The position numbers and the translations under genes were made by a program. From Nautilus pompilius (lineage: Eukaryota > Mollusca > Cephalopoda > Nautilida > Nautilidae), in the NCBI GenBank assembly GCA_018389105.1, contig JACATO010002145.1, positions 744,001-808,000 of the forward strand: a DNA stretch of 64,000 nt. The letters are read 5' to 3'. The notes beneath the pieces were generated by a model. That model had not been told where the DNA came from. It saw only the letters and a program-made list of their open reading frames with translations, and did not search any database. Below are positions 37,337 to 51,315 of the stretch, one piece after another (the first letter of the stretch is position 1; each line of letters starts with the position of its first letter).

Positions 37337-40300
37337 CTGAAATAAACAAGATTTATCTTTTTAATAATAATGAAAAGACTTTAGGATCATCCAAAATAAA
37401 AGTAATTGCATTAAAGACATACTGTTGCTGCTGTCTGATAATGTTTTGGTCATTTTATTTTTAAATAAGTGTATTTGCTAAATGTAATTTTAAATTACAA
37501 CATATTGCAGTACTTAGCTGTTTGTCTGCTTCCACATGCACTTTAAAGAAACTCTGCTATTAAGCAGGCTTAATTTACACCTTAACTTTCCTGAATTACT
37601 AATATCAAGGGAAATTTAGTCAATTTAAATTTTTGGATACTTTTCAAGTGTGTATGGATGACACTACAACTCTGTCAAGTTTACAAAAACAGCTGTGTGT
37701 GCTCACAACTGTTTAAAATTCTGCTGTATGGCATTCATACATTTCTGACCTTGCTAATTTTCTATTCTCATTTTAAGAGAGCTCAAAAAGAGATGGTAGT
37801 CACTAAAGCATCAATATGAGGATTGTGTTTTGATTAGTAATTTTGGTGCTGATCCAAAATACCATTTAGTAGTTAGATACATTAGTGTTCCTTTAATTGC
37901 AGAATTCATGAATCCTTAATGTGCTAAGATTTGTACAGTCTAACAAGCTTCACAAGTGAATGTATGTAAAAGAAATACTATAACTCTGTTTTACTGCACA
38001 GTTAAATAATTCTAAATTCCCAGATGCATTCTTAAAATATCCAATTTTTTTTTACAGAAAGGACATTTAGTCAGTATTCACAGTTATAGCTAGACCATGT
38101 CAGTTTTATACCTATTCAGCCATGGTCACCTACAGTTACTAGTGATAAAGTCTGGTCTAGAAAATCTTGGCATTACCAATTGCTTTTTGACAATGTATTA
38201 TATATTTAAAAAAAATTTTTTTTACAGATTTAAAAGCAGATATTTTATACTAAACATTTGAGCTTTCTTCATATTTCCATGATTTGCTAAAATAAAAAAA
38301 GAAAGTTCTTCTAAGTTTAATTAAGCCCTTGTTAATGATCTAGAAATTAATAGTGGTACAAACAGGGTTTTCATGATTATATCAAGATGAGCTTAGAAGA
38401 ATTGGTGGTAATAGTATTGTTGGAAAATAGGGAAGTGATGGGCCAAGCTTAACTGAACAACAACAATATTCTGCTTCTAGCCAATTCTCTTTTCTTTTTA
38501 AAGACAGCTTACAGACAGACACTGTTCCTTCTCATATTTGATATACCTAACTAGCAAAATGTTTTTATGGTCAAACGAACCACCCCTCTACGTGTTTACA
38601 AATTTCTGAACTAATTTCTAATTTAAATAAACAGGTATGTTTTTTTTCTTTTTTTTTACTACAAACATTCAAATAAAACCCAGATAAGATGGCATCACTA
38701 CGATGGTTTCCAGCAGAGTTTCACTTGAATGTCCCTAGTAGTTAAAAAAAGCTAGAGATGGCACTTCAATGTATTCCTTAGAGCACTTTAGCAAAAACAT
38801 GCATTAGTATCCAACATGTGTCATATTGATATTAAAAGACTATATTCTAACAGACTGTCTGAACATTTTTTTACCCATGCCAACTAATACTGTCTCATGA
38901 AATGCTTGCATATGAAAATATGATTGGAAGAGAGATACACTGACACTAAATGTTGCACATGAAGTTGGCTTATGACCTTAGTACCATCTGCCTGCATCAC
39001 TAGGTAACTTTGTCTGCAGACATGTCTTAAATCAGTAATAAAAACATCAGTGAGAAACCTTATAAAAAAATAGAATTACTGAAACTACACAAAGCTAACT
39101 ATCAAACACAATCAATAGACAACTCAAGATCGTAATCAATAAACTCCACGTTTAAAAAAAAAACAACAAAAAGCGATGTGATGTACAAAATTTGACTGAT
39201 ATGAAAAACATGTCAGAAATGGCAATCTCTCCAATAGGCTTAGGCAGCATACTGGAGAAAGTATAAGACTGATAGCCAAACTTTTCAGGCTGTGGGAGCT
39301 CAAGCTAAGGACTGCAATCAATACTTTTGGATAAACAATGAAACATTGGATTTTCCGTCTATCTTAAGACACTTTATAAAGACTCCCTTTGAAAGAGAGA
39401 AACTGTATAAATCAGAGAGAAATTGTGAAAGCTAAATTAAATACAAACTTGATTAGATCTCAGTAGAGTGCATAAACTAAAAACTAGTGATAAAGCAGTC
39501 CCCTTCAAAGAAAAATAATAATGGCCCCTAAAGCCAATTAAACTTCTTTCCTTTCTTCCACATAGTATAAACACTTTTTAAAAAAAAACAAAAAAACCTA
39601 GCAACAAAAACAGTGCCAAATCAGTTAAAGATTTTGACCAGGTGCCCTTATTTATCTGGCTGGCCAAATCTATTCTTTCCAAGATCAATGCACCCAGAAA
39701 AAAAATGGCAATGATAATTATATAAACCTCAAAATTAAAGTTTTAAAAATATGAAACTACACATGTGAAATGTGAAAAATGTTTCCCTTTTTGATCAACT
39801 GGTTATTTTTTAATATATATTCCAAAAGTTTATTTTAGATCTGAATTTAGTTAATAATCCTTTCAATGATTTATCTAATTTCTTTGGTTTAAAAATGGGG
39901 AGAAACATTCTAGAGCTACAGTGTGTGCAATTTTTAGTTCACACCCACCCACCGACCTCAACAGTATGGAGAAAGCTTAAAACGTATTATAAGAAAAATA
40001 ATCAATTTAATACAGTTTACCTACCATTTTTTCTCTACATAAACAATTACAAACGTTCGATGTGATGCTGGTAGTCAATAAAGAGAAGTGACATCGAATT
40101 AAATTAGTAGTAGAGAAAAGGTACAGGAAATGCATAATTAGCTAGATATTTAAATTTTGTATTTATGCGTGTAATATGAAGCTTCAAAAACATTATTTTT
40201 TATAACTTTGTAAAGTTATTAACATTTTTTTTTAAATGCTAGTCTAAGAAAAATACATTAAACAACAGAGTTTAGAAAAATGGCTTTACTATATTAGATA

Positions 40301-42352
40301 GGATGATAAGACTGGTTATATGATTTACTGCTTCAGCTGCCAAGAGAATCAAGTGTAAACAGATTTAAAATCAACTTCTCCATTGTATTTCAGCCTCCTT
40401 TATAAGAGAGGTGCTGATCCAGCTATGGTGTTTTGTTGCCTTATGAAGTAATTCAAAGCAAATAAATAACCATAAGACAAGAGCACATGCCAAGATTACA
40501 AAAGAAAACTTACACTAATGAAAACAATATCTACCAACTGTTTTCAAATGAAACATACAAAGGATTTTATATCAGGCAATCATTACTTAGAATGAAAAAC
40601 TGTCTCCACCAAAATTCAATAAAAAGCAATTTAACACAATAACTTACATTAAACTTTTGACTTACTGCTTGCCTCTATTGCCTCTATAAATTAGTCTGCT
40701 GCATTAACTTAGTCAGAAAGGTTGGGTTTTTTAACGAAATACTATTAAGAAACAAATTATCTGGCATGTTAGCGCTAATTCAAAAGTATGTCAACAAGTA
40801 TTTCTTAAAGCTCTCCCCAGTACAAATTAAATTAAGATTTTGTTTGTGACTTTTTAAAATTTTTGTATTGTAAAAGTGGCAATGTGAAAACAAAATTAGT
40901 GATGTCTGAGCCCATTTCGAGAAGATTCTCTATAGTAACTTTAGCAAAACAGTTGAAAGAAAATGAAAGCAAATGATTTTTTTTTTCCTAGAAGTGATCT
41001 CTTTAAAAATCAATGATAAAAAAAAACAATATTTCCATAGGACAACAAACAACTTGTATTCCTTGTATAATAAATTCTTTATAAAAAAAAAAAAGAACTG
41101 ATCACTTACAGTTGGTACTTTCTATTAAATAGTACAAAAAATCTAGTGATATAGGGCTGTTTTAGTTTCTTTAATTGCTAATAGTTGGGGCTAGGGGGGG
41201 GGGCATGCTTTTCACTTGTTGCTGATTAAAGTTGATAGGAATGTTTGTGTAAGTGCAGGTCAGGAGGCCAAGAAAAATCCAGCTATGTCAAATATACCCC
41301 AGATCTTGACCAAGCTCTATGCATTACATGCTGAGCTAATTCACCACACTGGAAATACCACTAGAAATTTTTTTAAAAAAAGCTAACTACATGTCAAACC
41401 TGGAGTCCTGTAATATCCTCACTCTGCAGACGTACCGTTACATTGATCTGTTGTTAATATTTATTTTGATCAATGAAGCAAGATAAAGTGGGATTAAAAA
41501 CAACAAAATACCCATCTTTTATCATTTATCCTTTAAAAAGTCAGAAATCAAAACAGATTAAATTAGTTTCATTCACAGTTATTCTCAGAGTAATCAATAA
41601 GATTCTCTGGCATTTTCTACATACTGACAGACTTCTAACATTAGGATATACTGTACCTGATCAGCCGTTTATGGCATAACAATTATGAATTGCATATTCA
41701 CATTCCAATGGGAGAAAAGATAACTAGCTGAGATAAATGCATGCATAATTCAGCTTGGTTTCTTACATTGCTAGTCCTCATTTATATTAGGATAAGGTAT
41801 TAATGCTAATGGATGTCAAAAACATATTATAAATAAAAGTGTACAACTCACTTCTGCTTTGCTGCATTGGTAAATTACCTTTCCATTTTTAACAAGCTTA
41901 AAACATTTTCTTCACTAAATAATATCTAACATTACTAGATAAATGATTATCAATTATAATCTAAAAATAATGCTGTGGTCTATTTTAAAATTCCTTTCTA
42001 TTTTCATCATGTAATAAAAAATATGCTAAAGCAATATTAGATGAATTTTTAAGTAGAAAGTCAGATTATAACATTACATTGTGAAATAACCAGTCAAATT
42101 TTCAATAAGATTTGAGCAATGGGGAAATGCATCAATAACAAAAGAGAAGAAAATAAGTAGCTCATTATGTTACCAGCATTTTATGGTATCTGAGCTCACT
42201 ATCTCTCAGCTGATTTTCAGGCTTGGTACAAGCATGCTCCTGCATACATTTGTTGAAGTTTAACCATGCCAAATGAAGTGCTTTTCAACTATTCATCACT
42301 AAAAACCTGAGCAGTGCTAAAGAATAGACAAACAGGACAACACATCTACATA
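37337..42352. other. AT-rich intron upstream of the Tlk start-codon exon
   Basis: No repeat family, exon or promoter was recognised. 5' UTR exons of Tlk could lie here or further right and would not be visible by coding signal. Confidence 0.4.
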
Positions 42353-43615
42353 CACAGTATTGGCAATAATTATAGAAACACACAAGACATAAATAATACA
42401 ACACAATGCATTAGTATTTGACACATGACTCCCTTGCTTTATATCAGCTTATTTTCATGCTCCCAGTCAGGTTATTGATGTATGAGTGGAATCTGTTCCA
42501 AGCGTCCTGTAGTACTTTTCACAATTCATCCAAGGTGCATGGTTGCCTTTTGACTTTCTTGGTCCACATAACTGTAGCCTCAATGATGTTCATATCAGGA
42601 CTCTGTGCAGGCCAAAATATCTTTGTGGGTGTTTCATTAGCCTCTTTATGTTCTAGCTAGATGGTTTTTTCACCACCTTGGCTATATGCTTGAGGTCAGG
42701 GTTATGTTGGCAGATGAATTATTTCCCAATGAGATATCTTCCTGAGGAAATGACATAATGAATAAGAACCTACCAGCACCTGTCAACAGTCAGTATACCT
42801 TCAATTTTATGCAAATCTTTGATACCCTTGGCTAATATACAGCCCCACACCTATATTGATTTAGCCCCATGTTTCACCATAGCTTCTGTACACTAATTGT
42901 TACACTACTTCCCAGTCCGCCTTCAAACAAGCTGCCATTGATTGTTGCCGAATAGTTCAAACCTGGTCCCATCTGTAAAGAGACCTTCTTTCTTCTAAGT
43001 TTGGACATCCCGCTTTCATTTCTGCTATCCATTTCAGCCTTGCCTTTTTGTTGCCTCTCCTCAACAATGGTTTTCAGACAGCTACACATCCACTGAGACC
43101 ACTTCATGTTAATGTGTTTTACTGTTCTTGAAGAAAAGTTAACACCCATACTTGCAGCCAGGTCATTTGCAAGATCTCTATTGGCTCACCATCTATTATG
43201 TAGTGCACATACTCTGAGGTACTTAATATCACTTTTGAAGAGTCCAGTCATACTTTCTTGATTAAAACTCAACAGTGCCAGTTTCACATATCCTCCCTAA
43301 AGTCTTGCATACAGGTCCTTCCAAAAAATGATGCCAGGTTTCAATCTGCTGAATGGATTAAACTTCACTAGCTAAGATGTTGATATCTATATATTTGTCA
43401 TTTGATATTTCCTTCCTAAAGCCATAGTATTCACCACACTATATTAATATCTATACATTTTTAGGCCTTCTGAAGGTGTAACACTTTCTGACTGCTTGCA
43501 AGACAACCAATCACAGTCTACTATATCAATCATGACTATTCTACGCGATTTTATCACATTCCATTTGCATTTCGTATCCAGTTTTTCCTATTTCCATAAT
43601 TATCACCAAATATTT
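42353..43615 (-). mobile_element. Tc1-like element with both terminal repeats
   Basis: About 1.26 kb, the size of a complete Tc1 element. Left end: CACAGTATTGGCAATAATTATAGAAAC. Reverse complement of the right end: AAATATTTGGTGATAATTATGGAAATA. Both fit the terminal pattern CAGT-x-x-TGG-x-x-ATAATTATGGAAA of this Tc1 group. TA precedes the left end (42351-42352) and TA occurs at the right end (about 43616). The transposase reads on the minus strand and fills most of the element. Confidence 0.75.
42440..43260 (-). pseudogene. Tc1 transposase pseudogene, near full length
   Basis: Minus-strand blocks in order: an N-terminal helix region (LANDLAAS and FSSRTVKHIN) near 43180-43100; TDGTRFELFG (SDETRFNLFG) near 42980-42945; AMVKHGAKSI.VWGCI (VKHGGGSVMVWGC); HNPDLKHIAKVV (DNDPKHSAKVV) near 42705-42670; and WPAQSPDMNIIEATVMW near 42615-42565. 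Then comes KVKRQPCTLDEL and a C-terminal helix. SDE has become TDG, so a catalytic-site residue is altered. Stops and frameshifts throughout. Confidence 0.72.
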
Positions 43616-44806
43616 TAAATGGAATAAAAAAAAGATAAAGGCCTACATTGTTTAATATTTAGTTAATAAATTTTGTCCTAGATGTAGGGCAACAGCATGT
43701 TTTTGAGTTATTCTTCTCATATCATTATGGAAAAATCAGCATCGTTTATGCTCTATTTTTGCTTGTCTTTATTAAGCTCCTCCACCCTAACCCATGTACC
43801 ACTTTAAGATGCAAAACAGATTAAATACACTACATATAAGACTTATTAGTGAAAACACCTGTATAAATTTTTTTTAAAATATAAAATAAACTGTCCAATT
43901 CTTGGCTTAAAAATGGTTGGATTGATAATGATAATAATAAGGGATGTCTATTTCACCTAGATACTTTATTACAATCACAGCCCCTCTACATACACATAAA
44001 GCTTGAGATATGAGGGAAGGGGACAACAATTGGTGCCAGGGTCTGGAGTCAGATGTTAACTAAGATTTCTGATAAGTGATGAAAATTTATAACATTCTAA
44101 ATTTCAATTTTGAGCTCCAATAGTTTGGACATTTGGATTTGAGATCAGTAGAATTTTATATTCTGCTTATTTTTTGACAAAATACAAAGACACAATTTGT
44201 GATTTTCTATTCTGTCCTAGATTATTGTGATTAAACTGGATAGATGAAAGTAAATGAATGAAACAAGTGTACTAAAGGTAGGTGGCACTGGGGCCCAATG
44301 ATCCAATTCACTGGACACAGCAAACAAACAACCAAACGCACACACACACACACCTTATCTTCAGTTTGGCATTATTATTCTGGATTTTCAATAACAAAAA
44401 AAAATTTATTGACTTTGTTTGTATGCATATAAATTAACAAAATAAAAGCTAGGTAGTATACTAGCCTCAGCCATTTAATTTTTGGTATTAAACTACCATA
44501 CCATTCCAGATTAAAAGTCATATTTATTGTTTATTAACTACTATTTACCATGCTGCCATGTACAGGCAGCAGAAGTACTGCTGAAGTGCTAAGTAACCAA
44601 CTTTTAAAAATATTTAGCATCTTTCTAGTTACAGAATAAAGATATTCAACCAATCCTTTTACCAGTGACTGAAAAAAATCTTAAGTAATGAACAATTTTT
44701 TAAAAAAGTTGCCAGGTCAGTTCTTTAAATAATACATGAGTTTCAGAACAAAATAGTATAAAAGTTATAATTGCCTTTCGTAATTTTAAATTCCAATCTA
44801 CCACTA

Positions 44807-46443
44807 GGTCAATCCATACCAAATCATCCAAATATCAGGAACTTTCCAGCATCATTTCCATCTGTTTTCTCCCCGCCTTTAGTAACATTTAAGTAAATAA
44901 GTCACAAGCAATTTTTCAGTCTAAATGACAAATTAAACATAAGTAGGGGGGTCAATCATTTAAATTCACACAAATGTGTTTAGGGTAAATTTTCACATTA
45001 GAATATTGAAAAAACTGATGACGCTCTGCTCCTGAGCTTTCTTGCCATTTACCTGTATGTATACTTCTAAAACTTGTCTTTCTGAAAAGATTGTTATCAA
45101 GATGTGTCCAGGAAAATTTCCTAAACATATTTTGTACCTTTGCAGGAGAAAAAAATAAAGCTGATTTCAAAATTTTTCCTATCCAGGTTATTTCAACAAT
45201 CCACTTGAGATTTGTTGCCTAACATTGCACAAACATATATCCACAAATGCAAATAATTGCAAAATCTTGGAGAAATATTGGGCAGATTAGAGACACCTAA
45301 ATTTGGGGTCATGTTCCAATGGGTACAACTCTGACAACAAAAACAGCCATTTAGGAACGATAGTAAATTGCTGAAATGCAAGCCAACCAATCTTCCATAC
45401 CTAATATGTATGTCTGGCTAAAAGGGGCACATTTTGCCCCTGTTTCTTCAATGTTCCTTAAACATGGCAATTCCACTTCTCGGAAATCTGTATCATTAAA
45501 GCTTAGTTTGCAGAGTCACTTGATGTGTGAAAATACTGAAGACATTTGGAAACTGTGCAAATATCTAGTAGATACAATATACAGTACTTAGTGAGGAAAA
45601 CAATGCATCATCCTTATATTTCCTATACTTCTTTCTTTTAAATTTGACTCCTCCATCTGTGCTATCATGATGTAAGAATATTGCATTTTTGCATCAGATA
45701 CTCTTTTCTAGTTCATGGGATAATGAAATTACAAGCAGAGTGCTTCGTCATCAGTTTTCCTTACTATAAATAAAAGCAAACGACTCTTAATCACTCGGTT
45801 TGTACTGAGGAATTGTTAGTGAATGCATCCAGTTTAGCTTCAGGAGTACAAGCTATACTTGTCATGGGTATCTGGCCTAAATGCTTGATAGGCAAATATT
45901 TGAATGAGCAATGCCACAAAACATCATATTATAGAACATGTGTCCTCAAGGTCTTGTCTAAATATAGTAATATGGACAAACACTTGTTACAGGCAAGATC
46001 TGGTTTCATTTCATCTGGCAAATGTTGTGCAGTTACTGCTAGACATGTGCTAGGCCATCGTCATGATGAAAACTGCCTACATAAATTTTTCAAAAACCAA
46101 AACGTTAAGAAAGATAGCAGGGAACACCATAGTAACTATTACTAAGGCAAACACTGTCTAGATCAAGTGGGGGGAAGATAATACCTGGCTGGAAGCTCTA
46201 TCCATGCTGCAGAACTAGATATTTAAAACTAGAAGAATCATCTTCAGATTCTCAGAAAGATGTTCTAGTGCTAGATCTATGGATGCAGATCTGTCAGTAG
46301 AAGCAGCGGCAGTCTATCAATATCAGCTTGGAAAGTTTAGGTGGTTCCCCTGTCAAAGCTTCAAGGTTAAGTGAAAAGGGTAAATTATCTTATGGAAAAG
46401 AAAAGTCCAACCTTTTTAGCATTAAGTAACAATACAGCTCTGT
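44807..46443 (+). mobile_element. Long-TIR transposon, copy B (left half only)
   Basis: The left end (from about 44807, GGTCAATCCATACCAAATCATCC) resembles the outer right end of copy A in reverse complement. From 44875 to 46407 it is almost identical to 26998-28525. From 46408 to about 46443 weaker homology continues (AGCATTAAGTAACA..AGCTCTGT against AGCATTGAGTAACA..TGCTCTGT at 28548-28573) and then ends. The second half of the coding region and the right terminal repeat are absent. Its 110-residue ORF (45813-46145) is identical to that of copy A. Confidence 0.8.
44875..46407 (+). repeat. near-identical direct repeat, copy 2 of 2
   Basis: The partner of 26998-28525, in the same orientation, with starts 17.9 kb apart. 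The differences cluster in the first 900 bp: short indels in the G run, CA and GTT positions, and scattered transitions. The last 570 bp look identical. Confidence 0.92.
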
Positions 46444-46975
46444 CTGTGACGTGTATATATTTGAATGAAGCTTCCTTAAATACCTATTCCTATACCTTGC
46501 AATCATGTGCATATCATATGAGTGGAATAGCTTATTTTAGATTTAGTTGGTGGCTATTTATGTCAAGTTTTTATATAAATACAGGTCAAAGGTACCTTTC
46601 TTAACTTCTGAGTTTACAAAAATACAATGAATCTGTAATTTATGGCATGGATTAAAAGGCAATTGCAGACAAAACCATCAAATGTTGAAAACAAGACTCA
46701 TGAGAGTGAAAATAATTGAGGTGGCTTTGGATAATCAGTGTTAGCCAAGTAATTCTTGCTCTCAGAATCTGCTTTCTCATGTCAGGAAATTCTAAATAAT
46801 GATTTTTAAAAACCAACAATATTTATATGCAAGTTATGTAAATGTGCTTTATTGTATTTCATTCAAACAATAAATTTCTAATTAAAGGACAAAATAGGAA
46901 ATTTTGTTGTTTGGCTTTTCAACAAATGATATCAATAACCACTGAAGATAATCAAAAACAACAAAAACTGTAGAA

Positions 46976-47225
46976 TAGGGCAGCAGGTGGTTGCACTACT
47001 GGATTGCCAAAGGCAAAGAGCCTTAGTTTGATTCCATGTTGGGGTCAACTCAGTATGGTGGTACACCCTCTAACATGCCAGCTGACTGTGCAAGTTTCCA
47101 CCCACATCTAAAAATCAAGATTTCTAATAAGTATTCCCTGCCAGAGTTGGAAGTACCAAGCCCTCCATTACATAGGATTGGCACTGCCTTCTAGTGGATA
47201 ACAGCAGCACTACGTTCTCTCTCCA
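46976..47225 (+). repeat. tRNA-derived SINE, copy 3
   Basis: Head GGGCAGCAGGTGGTTGCACT and GGATTGCC, then a good B-box-like AGTTTGATTCC at 47025-47035, and TTTCCACCCACATCTAAAAA in the middle. The tail reads GCACTGCCTTCTAGTGGATA, then CAGCAGCACTAC. The middle block is shared with the copy at 50769 and the tail with all four copies. Confidence 0.7.
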
Positions 47226-50200
47226 AAGCAGAAAGGTTATCTTTGTTGTTAATACTAGCATGAAGCACAGAAACAACAGATCATGTTTACACACACACAA
47301 AAAAAACCCAAAAAGCTCATGTGAAAAAGAAAAAAAAAATGCAAATCACAATATTAAGGAAACAGGATTTTCAAGATGTGGTAGGTACTGTGATCACTGT
47401 TATCCAAGTTTATTGACATAATTTTGAAATTTCATCAGTTAACTGCTTATAGTGAGAAATGTTCATACAAAACATTGACACCCATTATCAGACTGAAAAG
47501 TAACAAATCCAGTTAAGACTTAATTCAGGTCCTGTTGCCAAAATACCGTTAACACTCATTTATGTACAGCAGATCCCACCTATAAGGTACATCATTACCT
47601 AGGCCATAACACAGCAACCAAGATGCCATAAAGAAAAAAATTTCAAAATTATTGAACACTAAAGTAAGAGCTGAAATATTATCTATGAAGTAGCATTCTG
47701 ATAAATAAAGTTTTTTTTTTTTTAAAAATAATAGAAAATGGCCTTATTTTACAAAGAATTTCTTTACATCACATTGTCACTGAGAGACTAACTAGAAAGA
47801 TCAAAATGGTAGCCAGGGAATGTACCAAGCTATAAAGAAATTGTTTTAATCTAGTGTAAACTTTTCAGCTGTCATAAATCTGACAAAAAAATCAAATTTG
47901 AAGAAAAATAAAAGAAATTTTTGTTTTAGTTGTTTTTTTTTCATATTCTAATACTTCATAAATCTAAGATGCTACTTAGTTTTTTTTTTTTTTTAAATAG
48001 CATGACTGTGTAAATGTCAAAGCAAGTCATAGAACAAGCCAATATTGCATGTGTCTTCTTATTGTGTATGGAACAATAATCTAGTTCCAGCTTAGTCTTC
48101 ACACAGCACAGTGATAAATGATGCTAATATTATCATAAAGCCAAGTTCCCTAGCAGATAAAAAGGGCTCTTTGTGTAATAATTTCAGATGGCTTAATGTG
48201 TTCTAGTTAACAAATGGACGTAATAACATTAAATTTAAGAACGAAATCCATCGTTTTTTGTAACATGTTCTTCATTGTATGTTCAGCCTAGGTAGTTTGC
48301 TGTGCGCTCCTTATTCCAATAACAGAACACAGTTACAATGGCAGTAAATTGGGCTATAGATAAATTACTCATATATAAGAAAACTACCTATTCAGTAGCA
48401 AAAATTCAGAAACAATCCTTTGCAATAAATATACACTCCACATCAGTCATTTAGTCATCAAAGAAACAACAACCTATGAAACATTTGAAATATCACAAAC
48501 AGAAAGTACTTCCTATGCATAATCAATTTCAGATTTGTTATAATTCTTTTATTCTAGTTTGTGGATATACCATAAAATCATATATGTTATCTTAAAGATA
48601 CTTAATTACATAACCCTGATAGATGTTGACAAATCTAACTGAACAACTTTATGGAAAATCACAGTTCTAGGAACTGACAATGTTGACACAGTGTGAGGCA
48701 ATGAGCTATAAAAGTTGTCAAACTGTAAATTCTCCTTTTTAGAAACAACTAGTGTGTTTACCAAGAATCCTCCAAACCTATCAGAACCTCCCTAGCAAAC
48801 AGATTTTTTGGTTCTTGGTTTCCGTTGTCTCAGCAGCTTACTGATTGCTGATACCCCTGATCTTATGAGACATGTTTTTAACTGAATTTATTGGATAATA
48901 AAATTGTCCTCTTGCTTTTTTGATTCACTACCCCACCACTCACACATCCAGAAACAACACTAATGGTACTGCTAACGTGGGATTTTAACATGCATTTCAA
49001 CCAGTGTGAAGGTCACCATGATATAAACCACCATAAAGAATGATTCTTTCACTATTATATTGTAAGTTACCACAAAAGAAAATCAATTGGGGTAGTAAGC
49101 AACTATGATAGCCACATGCTAATTTTTCTCTGTTCTAATGTTTATAACTAAAGAATATGCACTTAAATTAAAATCCAGTAGTTTATTTCCTCATCCCTAC
49201 AGAGCTATGGCTGTTGTTGCTGTCTCTTATAATTACACTGGCATTTATTAAATAGCAAACAGCATTTTAATTTTGTATTTCCTCTAGCTTAATAGAGTTT
49301 AAAAAAAGGAAAAGAAAACAATCTCTCAGATTGCATTTTAGTAATTTAAAATTCAATTAGTCAACCCTTCTTGGCCATTGTATGTAGCGAGTAAATGTGA
49401 TAAAAATAGCAAGATTTTACAAAAACAAGAAGTAAAAATACAAATAATTTCCCAAAACGTTTTGTATGCAGAACCTGCACAATGTGGATCTTCTGGATAA
49501 CATGGGCAGCAAAAAGAGTGCCTACTTAAAAATTCATTCTCAAGACTAGACGGGATATTATTGTCAGCACAATGAAAGTGAGCCACAGAGAAAAAACCTA
49601 CAGCACAATTATTTCAATAATAGTCTTATTAGTTTTGGTAAGTTAGAGGTAAAATGGGATCTGACTCTTTGTTTTAATGTTCAAAATATTTTATATCTAC
49701 ACTAATCCTAGGAAAATACACTCTTCTATGCTTACAAAAACCCGAATGATCTATCAGTTTTTATGAAAAAGTAAAATAATACTATTATATTTTTTAAAGA
49801 AAAATGGAAAGTTTTAAAATTCAACACTAATTTTACCTATAATTACATCTGATTTTACTAATATAAATTGGCTGTAATGTTACTGAGAACTGTTAATGGT
49901 AGTGTGGAATGGTTTGGTTTGATAGCATTTGTTTTTTAAAAAATGAACCAGCTTAATAAGAGCAAGATAGACACTTTCAATAGCTTCCTCTAAATGCATT
50001 CAGATAGCTATCCTGTGACTGAAACATTTGCCATTTAGCTATTTGATTCATTTACTACACTAAATTCACTTTTAAATGATGTCCAGCATAGATGAGTGGA
50101 ATTTTAAAAATAGGTGAAACATTTAATTTTGCATTAATTACAATCACATTTTCTAATTTTGTTGTTTAATTACAAATAATAAATATTTCATGTTAAACCT

Positions 50201-50768
50201 CAAAACATTGGTTAATCATCCTAAATGCTTTGTTTTTTCATTTCCAAAATAAAACCTTTAATAAGATGAAAGTTTTCAAACAAGAAAACAAACAATTAGA
50301 GACAGATATCAGTAATCTACTAAGACAAACATAAATGTGTATTTAATTCTATTTCCACACTGCTGTTATTTCTAACTGCTTTCCCTTTCATGTTCATTAA
50401 TACATTAAGATAAATTTATCTGGCTGAAAGGTGGGTCAAGTGTTTTGTTAACCTATCTTTATGTATTCCTTACCAGAAAAAGTAAACATTTTAATTATGT
50501 CATAATGAAAAAAAGAAACCTGTAGATCAAATTAGGCAACCAAAGTCTCCATTACTGAGACTAAATTATCCTAGTAAATTTTGTAATCTTTCAAAAGGTA
50601 CCTATATTTTTTACACAATGAGGACACCAAACTTCACAGAGATCTAAAAGTCTAAATAAGTGAATAAACTGGTAAAGTAAAATTTAACATACTCAAGTCC
50701 CTATTGGCTTTGAGATATATTCAGAGTTTTGGGGTTTTGAAAGTATTGTCTGATAACTCCTATTTGGC
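47226..50768. other. AT-rich presumed intron
   Basis: Nothing recognised beyond homopolymer runs. The ORF 49586-49353 (minus) has no domain. Confidence 0.4.
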
Positions 50769-51015
50769 TACGTGGCGGTCCAGTAGCTAACTATTGGACT
50801 GCCAAGGTTGAGGGCTTAGAGTTCACTTCTTGTGACAATAGCACAGTTTCTTCTACAGCTAGGGATGTTTCCACCCACATTTAAAAATGAAGAGTACTAG
50901 TTGGAATTTCAATGCCAGTCAGCAGTGTCAGAATCCACATGGCACAAGATAAGCAACACTTCTAGTAGACAATCATCGCACTACACTCCTTCACCAGGGT
51001 TGTCTACCTTGTGGA
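50769..51015 (+). repeat. tRNA-derived SINE, copy 4
   Basis: Head CGTGGCGGTCCAGTAGCTAA and TTGGACTGCCAAGGTTGAGGG, degenerate B box (GAGTTCACTTC), central TTTCCACCCACATTTAAAAA and GTTGGAATTTCAATGCCAGT. Tail CTTCTAGTAGACAATCATCG then CACTACACTCCTTCACCAGGGTTGTC. It shares the TAGTAGACAA variant with copy 2, so these two may belong to one subfamily. Confidence 0.7.
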
Positions 51016-51286
51016 TGTTAGTAGAAAACAACAAAAACTTTAACTTAAAGTCCACTTCACATAAGTGGTTTTTATTTCAATCTGTCCAAAGTCATTTTCA
51101 CCTTGAAACATTATCAAAACTCTTCAGTTCTTACTCAGCTAAAAGAAAAGCAATGTATATACAAGGTAGTTCACATAAGATTTTCCCTACTGAAGACAGC
51201 AGTATTTAGTCTGCTCTATCAGTGTTTTTGTAGTTTCAACCAAAATATCAAAAACTCCAAACATGGTTTAAAAAAATACTTTCTTC

Positions 51287-51315
51287 GTGTGCGTGTGCGT
51301 GTGTGCGTGTGCATA
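51287..51315. repeat. (GTGCGT)n-like short repeat
   Basis: Imperfect GT/GC alternation (GTGCGTGTGCGTGTGTGCGT). The Arg-Val repeats in the overlapping ORF are its translation. Confidence 0.85.
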
